Source: Liopterus haemorrhoidalis (lineage: Eukaryota; Arthropoda; Insecta; Coleoptera; Dytiscidae). Taken from it: a stretch of DNA of 64,000 nucleotides. A program made the position numbers and the translations under genes. The stretch is taken from contig OZ020625.1 of NCBI GenBank assembly GCA_963971575.1, positions 15,539,646 to 15,603,645 of the forward strand, read 5' to 3'. The stretch's first letter is position 1. Each line of letters begins with the position of its first letter. The notes under the pieces were generated by a model. It was not told the DNA's origin. It made no database searches and was given only the letters and a program-made list of their open reading frames with translations. This document shows, in pieces, positions 11,583 through 22,779 of this stretch.

Positions 11583-11690
11583 CGCGAAGAGAGACGTAAA
11601 TATGGGGAATACCACCACCTTTTTCCTCAATTAAAAGAAGATGATGCAAGATTTTTAAAATATATTTTTGTTTCGGCGCTGACAAGCTGC
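11583..11690 (+). pseudogene. PIF/Harbinger transposase N-terminal relic, copy 1
   Basis: The bases AGAGAGACGTAAATATGGGG to GCAAGATTTTTAAAA correspond to the region coding RRKYGEYHHL in copy 2 (42990-43093), but the frame is degraded here. The upstream start-bearing part seen in copy 2 is missing. Position 11691-11694 is the TTAA that in copy 2 received a piggyBac and then a PIF-type element. Confidence 0.6.
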
Positions 11691-11882
11691 TTAAACTGCT
11701 TAAACGTTTCGGGTAAGGGGGTAGCCGACACCGACCGGCGCCGACCAGTACACAGCGTGTAAGATTATATTTGAAAACATGGACAGATACTGCGGCAGAC
11801 CAGCGCTTGTTTCCAGTAAAGCCGGTGCTGGTTTTCTGTATATTCGCGACCTTATGGCTTATTTATTATTATTTTTTTTTAG

Positions 11883-11973
11883 GACTCTTAGTGGACGGGT
11901 ATATGCTAGAAGTAAACTGGGCTCGACCTAAGGAATTCAGTAAAATTTCTTATGCAGCACAATGCTATTGCAG
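11883..11973 (+). CDS. A1CF/RBM46-like protein, copy 1, RRM3 last exon
   Basis: 91 bp between TTTTTTTTAG and GTGTGT, phase 1 in and phase 0 plus two bases out. It codes for LLVDGYMLEVNWARPKEF, equivalent to LDGSPIEVTLAKPVDK, the beta-4 strand ending RRM3 in A1CF. It finishes ISYAAQCYCR. The phase agrees with both neighbours. The copy-2 exon 45262-45352 is the same length. Confidence 0.85.
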
Positions 11974-12131
11974 GTGTGTATATTTCTATATATTTATTTA
12001 TCTGAAATTATTATGAATGGTACTTTAATTTCATTAAGATTGTTTTCCGGGAATGAACCCCATACCAGTTTTATCCAAAGACGTATTCTACTTCAGAAAT
12101 TACATGATTTTTTTTTTTTTTTTTTTGTTAA

Positions 12132-13692
12132 TGTACCGAATAAGTCCACCACAGACAACTCGTTAGAGAAACCGTGTATGCTAGTTAGAATGAGATTTGG
12201 CCCTGGCGAAGCGCCGCCCCTTTCTTTCAAAACAACATTTACGATTCACTTTATCATTTCCAATAATTTTATTCAAAACTGAATTTAAGTAAGTACTTGA
12301 TAGATATCCGTTTCGAAATCCAAGTAATTATTTAATAAGTGTTTGTTAACATTTAGCTCCTATTAACGATTTTAAAGAAATACTTGCATAATAATTTCAG
12401 TATTTATACGCTTTAAGTCACATTTAAATGAGATTTATAGTATACATATTTTGAAAAATATTAACATTATTAAAATAGAGAATCCTCTAAAAAAAAAAAT
12501 CAATATTGTAACAGTTGCACCATCAGAATTATTTTGATAACAAAGGTATTATTCATAACAATAGGTAGAGTGTTTATGCAATACATAATTTTGCTATGTT
12601 AACAGTTTAGCCAACGGAGTGGCTGAGCGCATTAAGTCGTGCGGTTTTAGACTGTTAGAAACAAGCGGGACTGGGCGGCCGGTGGTTCGAGCCTGCTTCG
12701 TTGGTGATATTATTCGGGCGAGAATAATATGTTTACATTACTCTCATTTTCACAATCATTCACCCCTCATCCAGGTGCAGGAGCTCGCCCCTGGCATCGG
12801 CGATTAGCCTCGTTGCAGAAAAAAAGGCCGATGTAAAATAAATAATATAATAATAATAAAATTATGTTAACAGTTTTATCATGAAGGTTAGACAGAGTAT
12901 AAATAATAACATTATCAAATTATATGTTGTATAAATATGAAGCAAAATTTATTGTAATTTACTCGGTTCCTGGCTGAGGTCTGGTGTATGTTTAATGCAT
13001 CAGATCCAGTCAAGAGCTGAGTCCGGTCGACCACGTAAGTTTATTTTTGTAACTTTTATATTTTATTTTTTTTAATATCATTCTGTTTTAAAATGCCTTG
13101 TTTTTCATTTATTTAATATTTTTTTGTAACTTTAAATTTTGTTTTTCATTTATTGATTTTTTTTCTTTTTGTACAATAAATTTACTTTGTTAAAATTTTC
13201 CCACTTGTTTGACAGAGAAGCAGGTAAATTCCGCCCTTTTTATTTTCCAAGTTTTATATAAACTAAGTGGTGGCAGCCATGCCCCACCGTTTTTACAGTT
13301 TGTTAAATCCCCCCCCCCCCCTGCATGCTACAATATATTCACCTACTAATTTTGTCTGAAATAGAAAATTCCGTTTTTCGTCGCATTCATAGATGCTAAA
13401 TTATGTAAATGTATTAAAACTGTATAAAGCATTTATATATCTTCACTATTTGCAAACGGTCAATGATAAAACGTATTTTGAAAAACATTAACTTCATAAA
13501 TAGTTAGTTAAAAATATCAGTTATATTCGGAAGTTCCTCGTGTTAAAAACGGGTTGTTCTCTCGCCAACTACAGATGCATGAATGATTACTATTGGCTCC
13601 CCACTCTTACGACCATGCCTTCTCGTTTCTAACGTTATAATATAATTCATTCTAAGCATACAAACCTAGTTGTGGTGGACTAATACGGAATA
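12132..13692. mobile_element. TTAA-target DNA transposon in gene copy 1 intron
   Basis: Termini TGTACCGAATAAGTCCACCA and the inverse TGGACTAATACGGAATA are inverted repeats of about 26 bp, flanked by TTAA at 12128-12131 and 13693-13696. This target points to piggyBac or Kolobok type. Copy 2 has only about 300 bp of intron here and lacks it. The interior has no transposase, but contains a tRNA-derived SINE (12610-12860), a poly-C run near 13310, and otherwise AT-rich sequence. Confidence 0.75.
12610..12860 (+). mobile_element. tRNA-Leu-derived SINE
   Basis: The head at 12610-12705 folds as a class-II tRNA. The acceptor arm GCCAACG pairs with CGTTGGT, the A box is TGGCTGAGCGC and the B box is GGTTCGAGCCT. 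An anticodon-like TAG stands in the GGTTTTAGACT loop, with a long variable arm. A tRNA-unrelated body follows (GCAGGAGCTCGCCCCTGG, GAGGCCGATGTAAAATA-like) with an ATA-rich tail near 12840-12860. This order is standard for SINEs moved by a non-LTR partner. Confidence 0.8.
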
Positions 13693-13715
13693 TTAACCTT
13701 TTTTTTTTTTTGTAG

Positions 13716-13848
13716 GTCTCTACCTCCAAAACTGCGAAAAAATAAATCTTCAAGACCATCCAATGAAACAACTCCTACAAAATACTCAGGTGAAAACAGT
13801 TCTTTTGCAGAACGAAGTTCAGTAGCTGTCAGTTCACTGGTAGACTAA
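13716..13848 (+). CDS. A1CF/RBM46-like protein, copy 1, last exon
   Basis: The acceptor is TTTTTGTAG at 13715 and the stop TAA is at 13846-13848. The 133-bp exon codes for a basic, serine-rich tail (SLPPKLRKNKSSRPSNETTP, then TKYSGENSSFAERSSVAVSS). The tail has no double-stranded RNA-binding domain, which full-length A1CF, RBM46 and DND1 carry at this end, so the protein is strongly shortened. A 1.7 kb intron containing the TTAA transposon precedes it. No AATAAA lies close downstream. Confidence 0.8.
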
Positions 13849-14394
13849 AATCCTTAAATTTTAAGAAATACAAAAAAAGGGTAAAAATCACGACTTTTAA
13901 GACAATTTTTTTACAATTTATATTTTTTATACTATATATGAAATAATTTTGAGTACCTTTTTATTTTTACATTTTTTAATATATATTTACAATTTTGCTA
14001 TATTAATATAAGTATTATTTCAGTGGCGTACACTGGTAAAAAAGTGGAAGGGTTAAAATTAATTGGGATATAACCCCAAAACACTTATTATGCCACTGTT
14101 AGTCATAGATTAATAGGGCTGTACTTACACTTCTCAGCGCTATTTAATTGCGGGACTCTGATTTAGAGCAAATATATATTTTTAAAAAACCTTTACTGAA
14201 CCAGTGCTTCTTGATCTTATCAAAGCGCGAGTCAAATTGCATACTTAGCTGTTCTGTGCAACCATAAAAAATTAAATGAAAATTTAGATATTGAAAGAAG
14301 ACGCACGCAATAAGTACCTTTTTATAAAAATGTATTCCTTTCTTGCGTAGCCTATTGTGAAAATTAGATTACATATCATCACTTAAATTGTTTA
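13849..14394. other. 3' flank of gene copy 1
   Basis: AT-rich sequence collinear with 45789-46264 of copy 2. No gene, RNA or transposon terminus is seen. The copies have diverged mainly by small indels. Confidence 0.7.
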
Positions 14395-15480
14395 AGAATC
14401 TCCCCCTGGTTTTATCGTTGAATTTTTTAAATTCTCCACCCTCTGACCATTGGTTGAATTTTTTTAACTCTAACCCACTGATCATCACTTTTTAAAATTC
14501 CCCCTGGTTTCATCATTGAATTCTCCACCCTTCGATCACTGTTTAAATATTTGAAATCCCCCCAGTTATCATTTGAATTTTTTTAAATCCCCCCCCCTGT
14601 TTCATCACTAGAATTTTTGAAAATTTCCCCCCGGTTTTATCACTTGAATTTTTTAAATTCTCCACCCCATCAATGCTTGAATTTTTTTAAATCCCCGGTC
14701 TTCAATCCCCGGTCTTCAATTGATTTTTTTAAATTCCCCCCCCCCCCACCAGTTTTATCACTTGAATTTTTAAGTCCTCCAACTTTCGATCATTGATTGA
14801 ATTTTTTGAAATTCCCCGGTCATCATTTGATTTTTTGAAATTCCCCCCTCCGGGTTTTTCACTTGAATTTTTGAAAATTCTCCCCGGTGTTATCACGAAT
14901 TTTTTAAATTCTTCCACCTATCACAACTTGAATTTTATGAATCTTCTTCAGTTATCAATTGAAATTTTGAAAATCCCCCCTTCGGTCATTACTAGAATTT
15001 TTCAAAAACCCCTTTTCGCTCATCACTTGAATATTTGAAAAATTTCCTGTCGGTGTCATTTGATTTTTTTGTAACACACTCATTAGGTTTACTTGAATTT
15101 TATAATATTTCCCTCCTGTTTCATCACTTCAATTCATTTAAATCCCCCCCCCCACCGGGTATCACTTGATATTTTGAAAAATTCCCCCCCCCCCGGTATT
15201 ATCACTTGAATTTTTTTAATTATTCCACCTATCACAACTTGAATTTTTTGAAACCTCTTCAATTATCAATTGAATTTTTGAAAATCCCCCGTTCAGTCAT
15301 TACTTGAATTTTATAATATTTACCCTCTGTTTCATCACTTCAATTTATTTAAAAGATTTTAAATTTTTTAAATTCTCCCCCTGCCGATTATTCCTTGATT
15401 TATTTTTAATTTCCTCGTCCTTGCGCCAATTGAATTTTTATTTAAATACCCCAGTCATCCTTTGAATTGTTTGAAATCCT
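14395..15480. repeat. Degenerate C-rich minisatellite, copy 1
   Basis: Irregular units of about 45-65 bp alternate a TTGAATTTTTGAAA-type half with a CCCCCCGG-type half followed by TTTATCACTTGAA. About 20 units are recognisable. The array follows the gene in both units (46265-47400 in copy 2), with changes in unit number. Open frames over it are low-complexity artefacts. Confidence 0.85.
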
Positions 15481-16135
15481 TCTCTGCGGGGCCTTTGGCT
15501 GGTGTCCCAAGCAATATGTGTAAGTACAGTCCTAATTTAAATCTATTAATTTGACTGACGATTAACCAAATATATATATATGTATATATATTTTTGTTAT
15601 ATTAATTTAATTTTGGATTTCGTGTAGAATTAATCTGAGATCTATTGTGATTATAAAATCCTGATTAAATATCAGTATTATGTTGTGATTTTATTAATTA
15701 TTTTGAATAATATCTAGTTTTTTAAGCCAAACTTATCTTGAAGTTCCTTAGACTGGTCTAAAATGACAAATCTAAAATTAGATTAAATTTAGACTATATA
15801 TTTTTATATTTATATGTTTTTTTTTATACAATGTTAAATTTTTATAATGTTTTTTTATACAATAAATTTTTTATAATTAGAAATTTATTTTATATCAATA
15901 TTTTTCAGTCTAAAGTTGCGTTCACAGTTCTAAAATTAATAAACTATACGCTATGAGTTGTTCACTGTAGATTGTCTTCGACAAGTTTGTCATATGGTAT
16001 CGCAAGTGACCGTTCACAGCTCTAAATTTAATATGGGTTGTGAACTATAGACAGTTTTACAAACTTTATAGTTAGTGCTGGTTTAATGAGACAGACATAT
16101 AAACACACATTAGTTATCTCACTTTACATTGAGAA
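15480..16135. other. Unit 3' flank with short inverted repeat
   Basis: AT-rich, matching 49926-50544. Near 15910-16080 two inverted motifs (GTTCACAGTTCTAAA and GTTGTGAACTATAG) suggest a small MITE. No gene is seen. Confidence 0.5.
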
Positions 16136-16705
16136 GTGACATTACCGGTGGCGGCGCTGTGCTCCAAGGCAATATGGCTGTTCACGCTAGTTCCCAGCTG
16201 GCAATATGCTAATAGCGTACAGGTTAATTTAAGCACAGTACATTTTTATTTTATGAAAATGCGAGTAAATATTTGCGAAATTATTTAATTTATAAGGGCT
16301 ACACATGTATCGAGGTGTATAACAGAACGTGGGTATAATTACAGTATTTAAAGTTTCAGTAGATTTATTGAAGTGCAATTTGTAGTTGAGCTGGTGTTAA
16401 ATGCCGGGCACGTAATTTTATGTGGTACATCTGAGTGTCGGTCATCTGAATTTACAATGTATGGATTCTGTTTGCAAACAAGTGCATTATGTTCATTGCC
16501 TCATGAAATAAAATTAGTTTTAGTTGGACAGGAGCAGCTAAGACTTAAATATGCAACTTGCAGGTGCAAGCATATTAGTGCAGTTTGGTTTTTCTGCGAC
16601 AATTGTAATAAACAAACTTATATAGTATCAGTTACTTTTTTACTCAAAATATATTCCCATGCCTTCCTCCTGTCCATAACCAAATCTTTTTCAATCTGGA
16701 CTTAA
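16136..16705 (+). pseudogene. SWIM zinc-finger protein fragment (Repeat D2)
   Basis: The longest open copy of Repeat D (frame 16373-16705) reads LNAGHVILCGTSE, YGFCLQTSAL, PHEIKLVLVGQEQLRLKYAT and CRCKHISAVWFFC. The order and residues match the SWIM-domain segment of large invertebrate SWIM proteins. The SWIM finger (CxC, spacer, CxH) appears shortened: the spacer between CxC and CKH is deleted. This is a fragment spread by duplication, not a working gene. Family assignment is from memory of the motif order. Confidence 0.5.
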
Positions 16706-18032
16706 TATTAAGTTTCCCTCCATTTTTCTTAAGAAAAGAAAAAAAAACTAAGATACCTATCTTTGTCCTGTCTTGAATGACAGCCAAAAACACTACAATT
16801 TGTTCTACATTTATAGTTTTTCAAAACTTCTATCGATATTCTAATAAAAATTCAACACTAGAACATATGTAATAAGTTCAAACAGTACTAGAGCGCATAG
16901 TACAATATTGCACCACCAGACTGCGTATCCGAGCGTGTCAGTATAACAAAATTCTCAATGCAATAATTATGGCTTAACAGTTTATCTCTCCAGGTGTCTA
17001 TAAAACATTAACAGGCCAATTAAGGCTGTATCCAGAATTTTAAGCGCCCTAGGATAAAAATCACAGGCGCCCTTTCAGTAGCGGACACTAAGACATATTT
17101 AATGGGGGCGCAAATAGAGCTGTACAAACAGGTTTTAAATTTTGAACTAGGAATATTCAAGCTTCCAAAACGTTGGCAAAAGTGTGTAGAGCGTGTAGAA
17201 GGCTATGTACAGAAAAACTGAACGATTCACTTTATTTAAAAATTTTAATGGCCTTTGCTGCTTTGGCAATTAGCCAGGACAATTATTATTTGTGAAAAAT
17301 TCCATGCCTGAAAGGGATTCGAACCCGAGATGTGTTACCAGTACGCTACGCCGGTCGGCTGTAGGTTTCACTTGTGTATATTATTAATAAATAAATGGTT
17401 AAAAAAGAATTACCGTTTATATTTGAATCACCCTCGTATATCTTAGCGCCCCTCACAGCGTGGCGCCTTGGATCTGTACCTATTTCGCCCCCATTCTCTA
17501 TTTATCAGACAAGTTTTCGTATTGTTTTTTTAGTTAGCATGTATAGCAATAAATATTACAAAAGAATATAACAGTACGAACTGATAAAAATCAGTTTTTT
17601 AATTGATTTATACAAATCTACAAATGAAATATAAATAAAATCAATAAATATAATATGTAATAATTCAGCATTTAATTGTCAGCAATGTTTGTTTGTAATT
17701 TTGGTGTCTTGCTCCTACTAATAATTTTAAAATGAAGAGAACGAAAAATAAAGTATTGTCATCGAAAAGTAAATTTTGACAATGCTCTCTTCAGGACGAG
17801 TTTGCGATATGAAGCCTCACATTTTTTTGAAAATTCAACTTCACACGGCGTTAGATATAATGCTGAAGAGGAAAGACCATTTTTGGAAAAGTAAGTACAA
17901 TCAATTCAGTTTTCACACAGACTTCTTAAGCTGAGTTTTCATTACTAAAACTGAATTTATTTTTCTAATCGCTGCAAAAAGGTTAACAGTGTTTAAATAT
18001 CTGCGTCACAAAAATTACATTTGCGTCAAGAC
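16706..18032. other. Unit 3' flank, hAT relics and a tRNA-derived fragment
   Basis: Collinear with 51116-52091. It holds relics with GCGCCCT and GCGCCCCTCACAGCGTGG motifs (about 17030-17110 and 17440-17480). A reverse-strand tRNA-like piece lies at 17307-17362, with B box GGTTCGAATCC and a TGGTAAC segment; its middle is deleted relative to the copy at 51481-51560. No coding gene. Confidence 0.55.
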
Positions 18033-18654
18033 TAGAGATGGGAATTTCGGCTCAGTTTGCGGAACCGGATCAGTGGAGGTCGTTCAGTTTGCTGAACCGA
18101 CTCATTGATCTGGCTAAGTAAAAATGTTCTCAAGACACAGGTCGGTCAGTTGTCGGTCGTTCGTTCAATATGGTTGTTGTCTTGCATTATATGAACAAGT
18201 TAAATAAATAAAAATCTATAGAAGTGAATTATCTAACATTTTTGTCGGGTTAATAGTAAACAAACATTCCACTTTATGTATCTACTGTATTTTAAACCAG
18301 ATGTGTTAAGTTTAAGGCGATGTTTATTGCCCTTATAAATCGGGCAATATTTTTAATATTTTTATATAATATGGTTGTAAGAAGGCCAGACTAAGCCTAT
18401 TAGTTTCAAATAGACTGCCCTACAAATTGATGACAAAATACACTTTATGATAATACATTACAAGCAGAGTTTTCGCGAATTTCAACATGACATCGATCCA
18501 GATCCGGATCACTCCGGTCACTGTTCACAATCGCCCGATCAATCGTATCCTTTAAACCTGAAACTATACAGTGAGCTGGCTCATTTCAATTTGGTGAACC
18601 GTGTCACTTCGGTCAGTGTACTGAGCCGGTTCGTTCATGAACGACCCATCTCTA
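18033..18654. mobile_element. hAT element, TAGAGATGGG family
   Basis: Termini TAGAGATGGG and CCCATCTCTA are perfect inverted repeats, flanked by an exact 8-bp duplication GTCAAGAC (18025-18032, 18655-18662). The ends are rich in GAGCCGG and GGTCGTTC motifs. It has no coding capacity. Related insertions are 34416-35321 (own TSD) and 52092-52890 (the same locus in gene unit 2). Confidence 0.85.
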
Positions 18655-18669
18655 GTCAAGACAAATGGA

Positions 18670-19203
18670 GTACCAGATGATTTTAAGAATTTAATTTTTA
18701 ACATTTGCTGATCTTATAGTTCTTTCCTTTTTATTGAATTGCCATAAATGTGATAAATTAATCTGTTTAATTATTTCTAAATATCACTGCTCTAAAACAA
18801 TAATGAGATATCTTAAAAAACTAAGTTTCTCAGATGTTGCTGTTGAAAGTTTTACATTTTATATAAACTTGGTTTTGACTTGGTTTGATTCGAATAATTT
18901 TAATTTCCATCTTTATTTTTTAATCTATATAATCTCAGTACGACGTTAAATAGAAAACATATTTCTGGACCCAGTAATATGTAATGTGGTAAAATGTTAA
19001 AAATTTCCTCTGCCCCCACCAAAATTGCTCTGGCCCCCAGTTGGCCCCCTCAGAATTGTTTGAGAAAAATGTATTTTAGAAGTGAGAACCTTTTTTTTTA
19101 GGTCATCACTTAACGATAAAAAATAATTTGAAATACTTCCTGGTCCCTCCAAATTTTTCTCAAAAATTTCCTGCCAAGATTTTAAGAGCTAGCTCCGCCA
19201 CTG
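18670..19203 (-). mobile_element. CAGTGGCGGAGCTAG family repeat, copy in unit 1
   Basis: The reverse-strand end CAGTGGCGGAGCTAGCTC lies at 19203. The body matches 29190-29723 closely. The hairpin motif occupies 19080-19111. The open frame at 18734-18949 recurs in several copies but shows no family and sits in repeat DNA, so it is not called as a gene. Confidence 0.65.
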
Positions 19204-19249
19204 CTTATAATAGGGATTCCCATGATCACTGCTTGCGTACCTACCACAT

Positions 19250-19360
19250 TAATGACGAATGAAGAGCAATGCCTCATTCAAAAATTGAATTAACTGGACA
19301 AGAAAGTTCAGATGAGTTTTGGATCAAGTATCTCAACTATTCCAATGAAATTGTCTAAGT
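19250..19360 (+). pseudogene. hAT transposase fragment, 5' piece
   Basis: The frame gives ELTGQESSDEFWIKYLNYSN, resembling the region ahead of the C-terminal dimerisation domain of insect hAT transposases. About 4 kb of nested elements follow. The matching downstream piece (HSNAQCERVFSKI) appears at 23480-23580, so the two likely come from one transposase split by insertion. Confidence 0.5.
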
Positions 19361-19743
19361 GATAAGCAAAAAAAAGGTCTTCACTCTCAAAAGAGAAGCG
19401 ATGAGCAAAAAAAAGGTCCTCACTCCCAAAATAATGATGAAGCAAGACAAAAATCCTCAAAAGTCCTTATTCTCTAAAAAAAAAATAATAATAAATAAAA
19501 TAAACTAGTGACGACCAAAAAAGAGTATATTCAGGGTTTTTTGAAAAAAAGTAAGAGTATAGAGCAGCGTTTCCCAAACTGTGGGTCGCGACCCAGCACC
19601 GGGTCGCAGAACAATTTTGCCGGGTCGCGAAAAAAATTGTAAAAACACAAAAAAGATTTTTTTGTACATATTTTTTTATTTACGTCAGTTAATCACTAGA
19701 ATCGTTGTATTTGTGCTCTTTATTACTATGCTATACTCTAGGG

Positions 19744-20740
19744 CAGGGCTTCTTAAAGTGGTGGGCCGCGGCTCCCTAGGGGGCCGTGACCATCCCACAA
19801 GGGGGCCGCGAAGAGCATCGAATATAACACTTGATAATTTTATTATTTAAAAAGGATAAGTAGCTTTAACTTTCATACTACATAAATATTATTCTTCATT
19901 GTAAATAGATTATTGAATGACAGCGTAGAAAAATGTACGAGGGTAGGTCAAAAAGTCCTCACAAACAATATAAAAACACATTATTTTGGATTGCTTCCTT
20001 TTTATTTGTCAACATCCTCCTTTTAGCTCGATACACTTCGCCCAGCGTTTCTCAAACTTTTCCAAGCCATCCAAGAAGTAAGATTCCGGAAGGCTTTAAA
20101 ATAGGCATCTTTTTATGATGCCTCTTCGTTGCTTCATGTTAGAAAACAGGAAAAAGAGGCTGGGGGCCAAATCTGGTGAATACGGAACAATTCAAACAGT
20201 AATTCATGCATTTTCGCCATCAACCACAGGATTGCGTTTATTCTCCACTGTGGGTAAACGCGACACCCATCTTGCCGATATCTTTTTCATATCGAATTTT
20301 TCGTGCAAAATTGAAACTACTGAGTCATGTGATATGCTTGTGGCCTCAACTAGTTGTGCCATGAACTTCATTCAACTCGGCTTTTATTTCCTTCGGGGCT
20401 TTGCCTTTCAAATGAAAGTGTTTAATCACTGCACGAAACTCCATTGTTCCAAAATAACAAAAGTTGTTTGTTTCAATCGATTGTAAAAATGAAACCACGC
20501 AAAGGACATGGCTGTAAATTTGAGAGCAGTCTATTGACATGTGGTACTTTTCAGAAATAAACTTGTATCTGACACTACTAGCGCGTTCTCTTGGATATTG
20601 TAAGAACTTAAATATACTGTCGTATATTTCAAACAATTTTTTTTTTATCCAACCTGGGTGCAAAGAAAATATAGGTGGGCCGTAGGCTAACGATTAGTGA
20701 TGCAGGGGAGCCGCGACATCAAAAAGTTTAAGAAGCACTG
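19744..20740. mobile_element. hAT element, CAGGGCTTCTTAAAG family
   Basis: Ends CAGGGCTTCTTAAAGT and TTTAAGAAGCACTG are flanked by exact CTCTAGGG duplications (19736-19743, 20741-20748). The GGGCCGCGGC-type region near the left end is typical of hAT elements. A decayed mariner (19933-20663) lies inside. Confidence 0.85.
19933..20663 (-). pseudogene. Internally deleted mariner transposase
   Basis: On the minus strand the frame at about 20470-20346 reads MEFRAVIKHFHLKGKAPKEI, the N-terminal helix-turn-helix of a mariner subgroup related to SETMAR-like insect elements. The other side (20110-19990, minus) gives ESYFLDGLEKFEKRWAKCIE, the family C-terminus. The middle, with the catalytic D residues, is deleted. 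The terminal repeat ACGAGGGTAGGTCAAAAAGT at 19937 is mariner-like. The other end is not recognisable. Confidence 0.75.
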
Positions 20741-21589
20741 CTCTAGGGTGACCATTTTCTTGGAGACGGCAATGCGGGACGGAGCAAAAGAAAGGTCATC
20801 ACTTCCGAAATATAAGTGAAGAGCAAACAAAAAAATTCGAAAATTTATTCCGGTTCACCTCAATGTGCATTATACATATTTTTTTCAGATTTTTAGACCA
20901 ACTCTTCTATATTAGAGAGTGCTCCATAATTTTGGTTCAACACAGTCAAAAAAAAAAAAAAATGTTAATCTACGAATTGAGAGTAGCCTTTTTTTCCCGG
21001 AAAATTATCGGGAAATTATTGAGGAAAATGTTTGTGCAAATACAATATGATTGAAAAAAATCGTCTAGAAAGTTATGGAAAAAAATTATGTTGGCAATAT
21101 CACTGTCCAGTATAATTTTATAATTCTGACAATTAATGTTACATTTTGACGATCTATAAAAAAAATTGATGTGAAGTGTGAATTTTCACACATTTCAGGG
21201 TTTTGCAGGTATTTAATAACTGAATTATGATTATTTGGGATGCAAAAACAAATTTTATGTCAAAATATTTCTTTATGAATTTTAATTCGAATGCCTAATA
21301 CCATTATTTAAGTTTCTAAATATGTGCAGTATTTTTTTATATAGCAAGGTTCATTACGATTTTGAAAATTGCGCCTATGGCTTCCATTGGTTGCTTAAAT
21401 CATATGCTTCGCTCCTCTGATTTCGTATACATTCAAACATAGAATTAAATTATAATTTCAACACTTCCCACTGGTTATTAAATTTACGCTTTTAAAAATT
21501 AAATGCAACATTTACCAAAATATAACTAGAATTTTGACAAAATAATTTAAACAAAAGAAAATGCAAAAAAAAAACAAAAAAAATTAAAA

Positions 21590-21675
21590 TTGACAGGATT
21601 AGAACTCTAGTTTGCAAGTTACCTGTTTGACAAATTAGACAACCAATGACTAAACGCACATCGCTATGAGCGCTG
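21590..21675 (-). other. tRNA-like body in Repeat A2
   Basis: Reverse-strand bases include GAGTTCTAATCC, a degenerate pol III B box, and a weak A-box-like TAGTCATTGG upstream. The body does not align with that of copy A1, although sequence on both sides does. Confidence 0.4.
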
Positions 21676-22166
21676 ACGTATCAACTTGGTTACATAGCGA
21701 ATTAAATATTTAACATATTTTGGTTAAAAACACAAAAAATGCATTATTTTCCGAAAACATAATCTGATCAAAAATTCCTGTTGTACTATTCCGGTTCACA
21801 CCAATATACATTACTTAGAATGGTTTCAGATTTTTAGTTTAAACCATCTGGGTTACAGGGTGTGGGACAAAAAATTTTTTGCACAATTTTGACAAAAATC
21901 GCGTCAAAATAATTTATTTTGCAAAAATAAAATTTTGATCATTAATCCACGTACTAAGGGCTTTCATTTGATACCCTACTCAGAATTTTAAAAAAATATT
22001 TTTTTTTCGTTGAGCACATATTTGTTTATATTTTTAGGGGGATATGTTTTTTAGATGTTTTAGTATTTTTCCTATGAGCGGGTTAAAAAGTTGTACAAGC
22101 ATGCCAAATTTCAACTCTCTAGGTTTAGCCGTTTGGCTACAATTTTTACCGAACAGACAGACAGAC

Positions 22167-22362
22167 TGTAGAAAATGTTTTTAGATATCTACGATGTCCG
22201 CCTGCTTGACGTCGTTACCTAGTAACGACATTGTTTGAATGTTTGACAGTTAATTAAAAATTGTATATATCGCCATATATTCTAGTAATTGTATTTTCAT
22301 AATTTTGTGTTTTCACTTAAATAAAACTAGTGTGATCGACATAATTGGTTTTATTTACATCA
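22167..22362 (-). mobile_element. Putative solo LTR
   Basis: A 196-bp block starting TGTAGAAAATG and ending TTTACATCA interrupts the TCTG/CAGA microsatellite of Repeat A2. The other Repeat A copies lack it. It has TG...CA ends, an AATAAA at about 22320, and CAGAC on both sides (22162-22166, 22363-22367). The apparent TSD is weak evidence, because the target itself has a 4-base period. The + strand TG...CA orientation is symmetric; the AATAAA suggests transcription along +. No internal retrotransposon region is present. Confidence 0.65.
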
Positions 22363-22779
22363 CAGACAGACAGACAGACAGACAGACAGACGACAAAATG
22401 ACGGTATAAGGGTTTTTTGGTCATACCTACAAAACCCTAAAAAAGGTCTTCACCTCCCAAATATAAGTAAAAAGCAAAAAAAAGGTCTTCACCTCCCAAA
22501 TATAAGTACAGAGCAAAATTCGGCCCTGGGGACACCAAATCAAAATGCGGGATGTCCCGCGAAATGCGGGACGAATGGTCACCCTACTATACTCTTTATT
22601 ACTATTTATTACTCTTTATTACTATAAAGCTACTGCTTTAAAATAAAATTTGTTTTGTAAATAAATGTTTTTTTTTCATAAGGTGGGTCGCGAAAAATTT
22701 TAAAACCTCGTACCGGGTCGCAGTCAATAAAGTTTGGGAACCGCTGGTATACAGGATATTACTTAAAAATACTCTAAAC

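Larger units (their letters stand above)
10276..19203 (+). repeat. Tandem gene unit, copy 1
   Basis: The unit is collinear with 40488-53325 of copy 2. It holds the intron start AGACC.TGTGC at 10276, four exons, the SWIM-fragment repeats, the C-rich minisatellite at 14395-15480, the 3' flank at 15480-18032, the hAT element at 18033-18654 and the CAGTGGCGG repeat ending at 19203. Unit-specific insertions include the 12132-13692 TTAA element here, and Repeat A3, a PIF element, a piggyBac element and a foldback element in copy 2. No N-terminal exon precedes it in the window; the retrotransposon occupies that side. Confidence 0.85.
21164..22438 (-). mobile_element. Repeat A, copy A2
   Basis: In reverse orientation it runs from the ATTGATGTGAAGTGTG end with its GTGTGAATTTTCACAC hairpin to AGGGTTTTGTAGGTATGACC at 22438. 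Both insertion edges fall in A runs. A solo LTR (22167-22362) splits its TCTG microsatellite. Confidence 0.8.
19739..22586. mobile_element. TAGGG-family hAT element, nested
   Basis: Termini TAGGGTGACC (interrupted after its first bases by the hAT at 19744) and GGTCACCCTA are flanked by exact CTATACTC duplications at 19731-19738 and 22587-22594. It contains AAGTGA/GGTCNTCAC hairpin units at about 20780-20830 and 22440-22510. Confidence 0.8.
19565..22746. mobile_element. hAT element, CAGCGTTTCCC family, with nested insertions
   Basis: Ends CAGCGTTTCCCAAACTG and TTTGGGAACCGCTG are inverted repeats, next to GGGTCGCGACC and GGGTCGC motifs. Flanks GTATAGAG (19557-19564) and GTATACAG (22747-22754) match at 7 of 8 bases. 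The interior is mostly later insertions: the TAGGG element at 19739-22586, which carries another hAT, a mariner, Repeat A2 and a solo LTR. Confidence 0.8.

Noticed and set aside
12610..12705. Functional tRNA-Leu gene
   Set aside because: Although it folds, it is followed by a SINE body and ATA-rich tail, and the anticodon arm is imperfect.
18734..18949. A small gene recurring at 18734, 29228 and 52913
   Set aside because: It is part of the CAGTGGCGGAGCTAG transposon repeat, lacks any known family, and recurs only because the repeat does.
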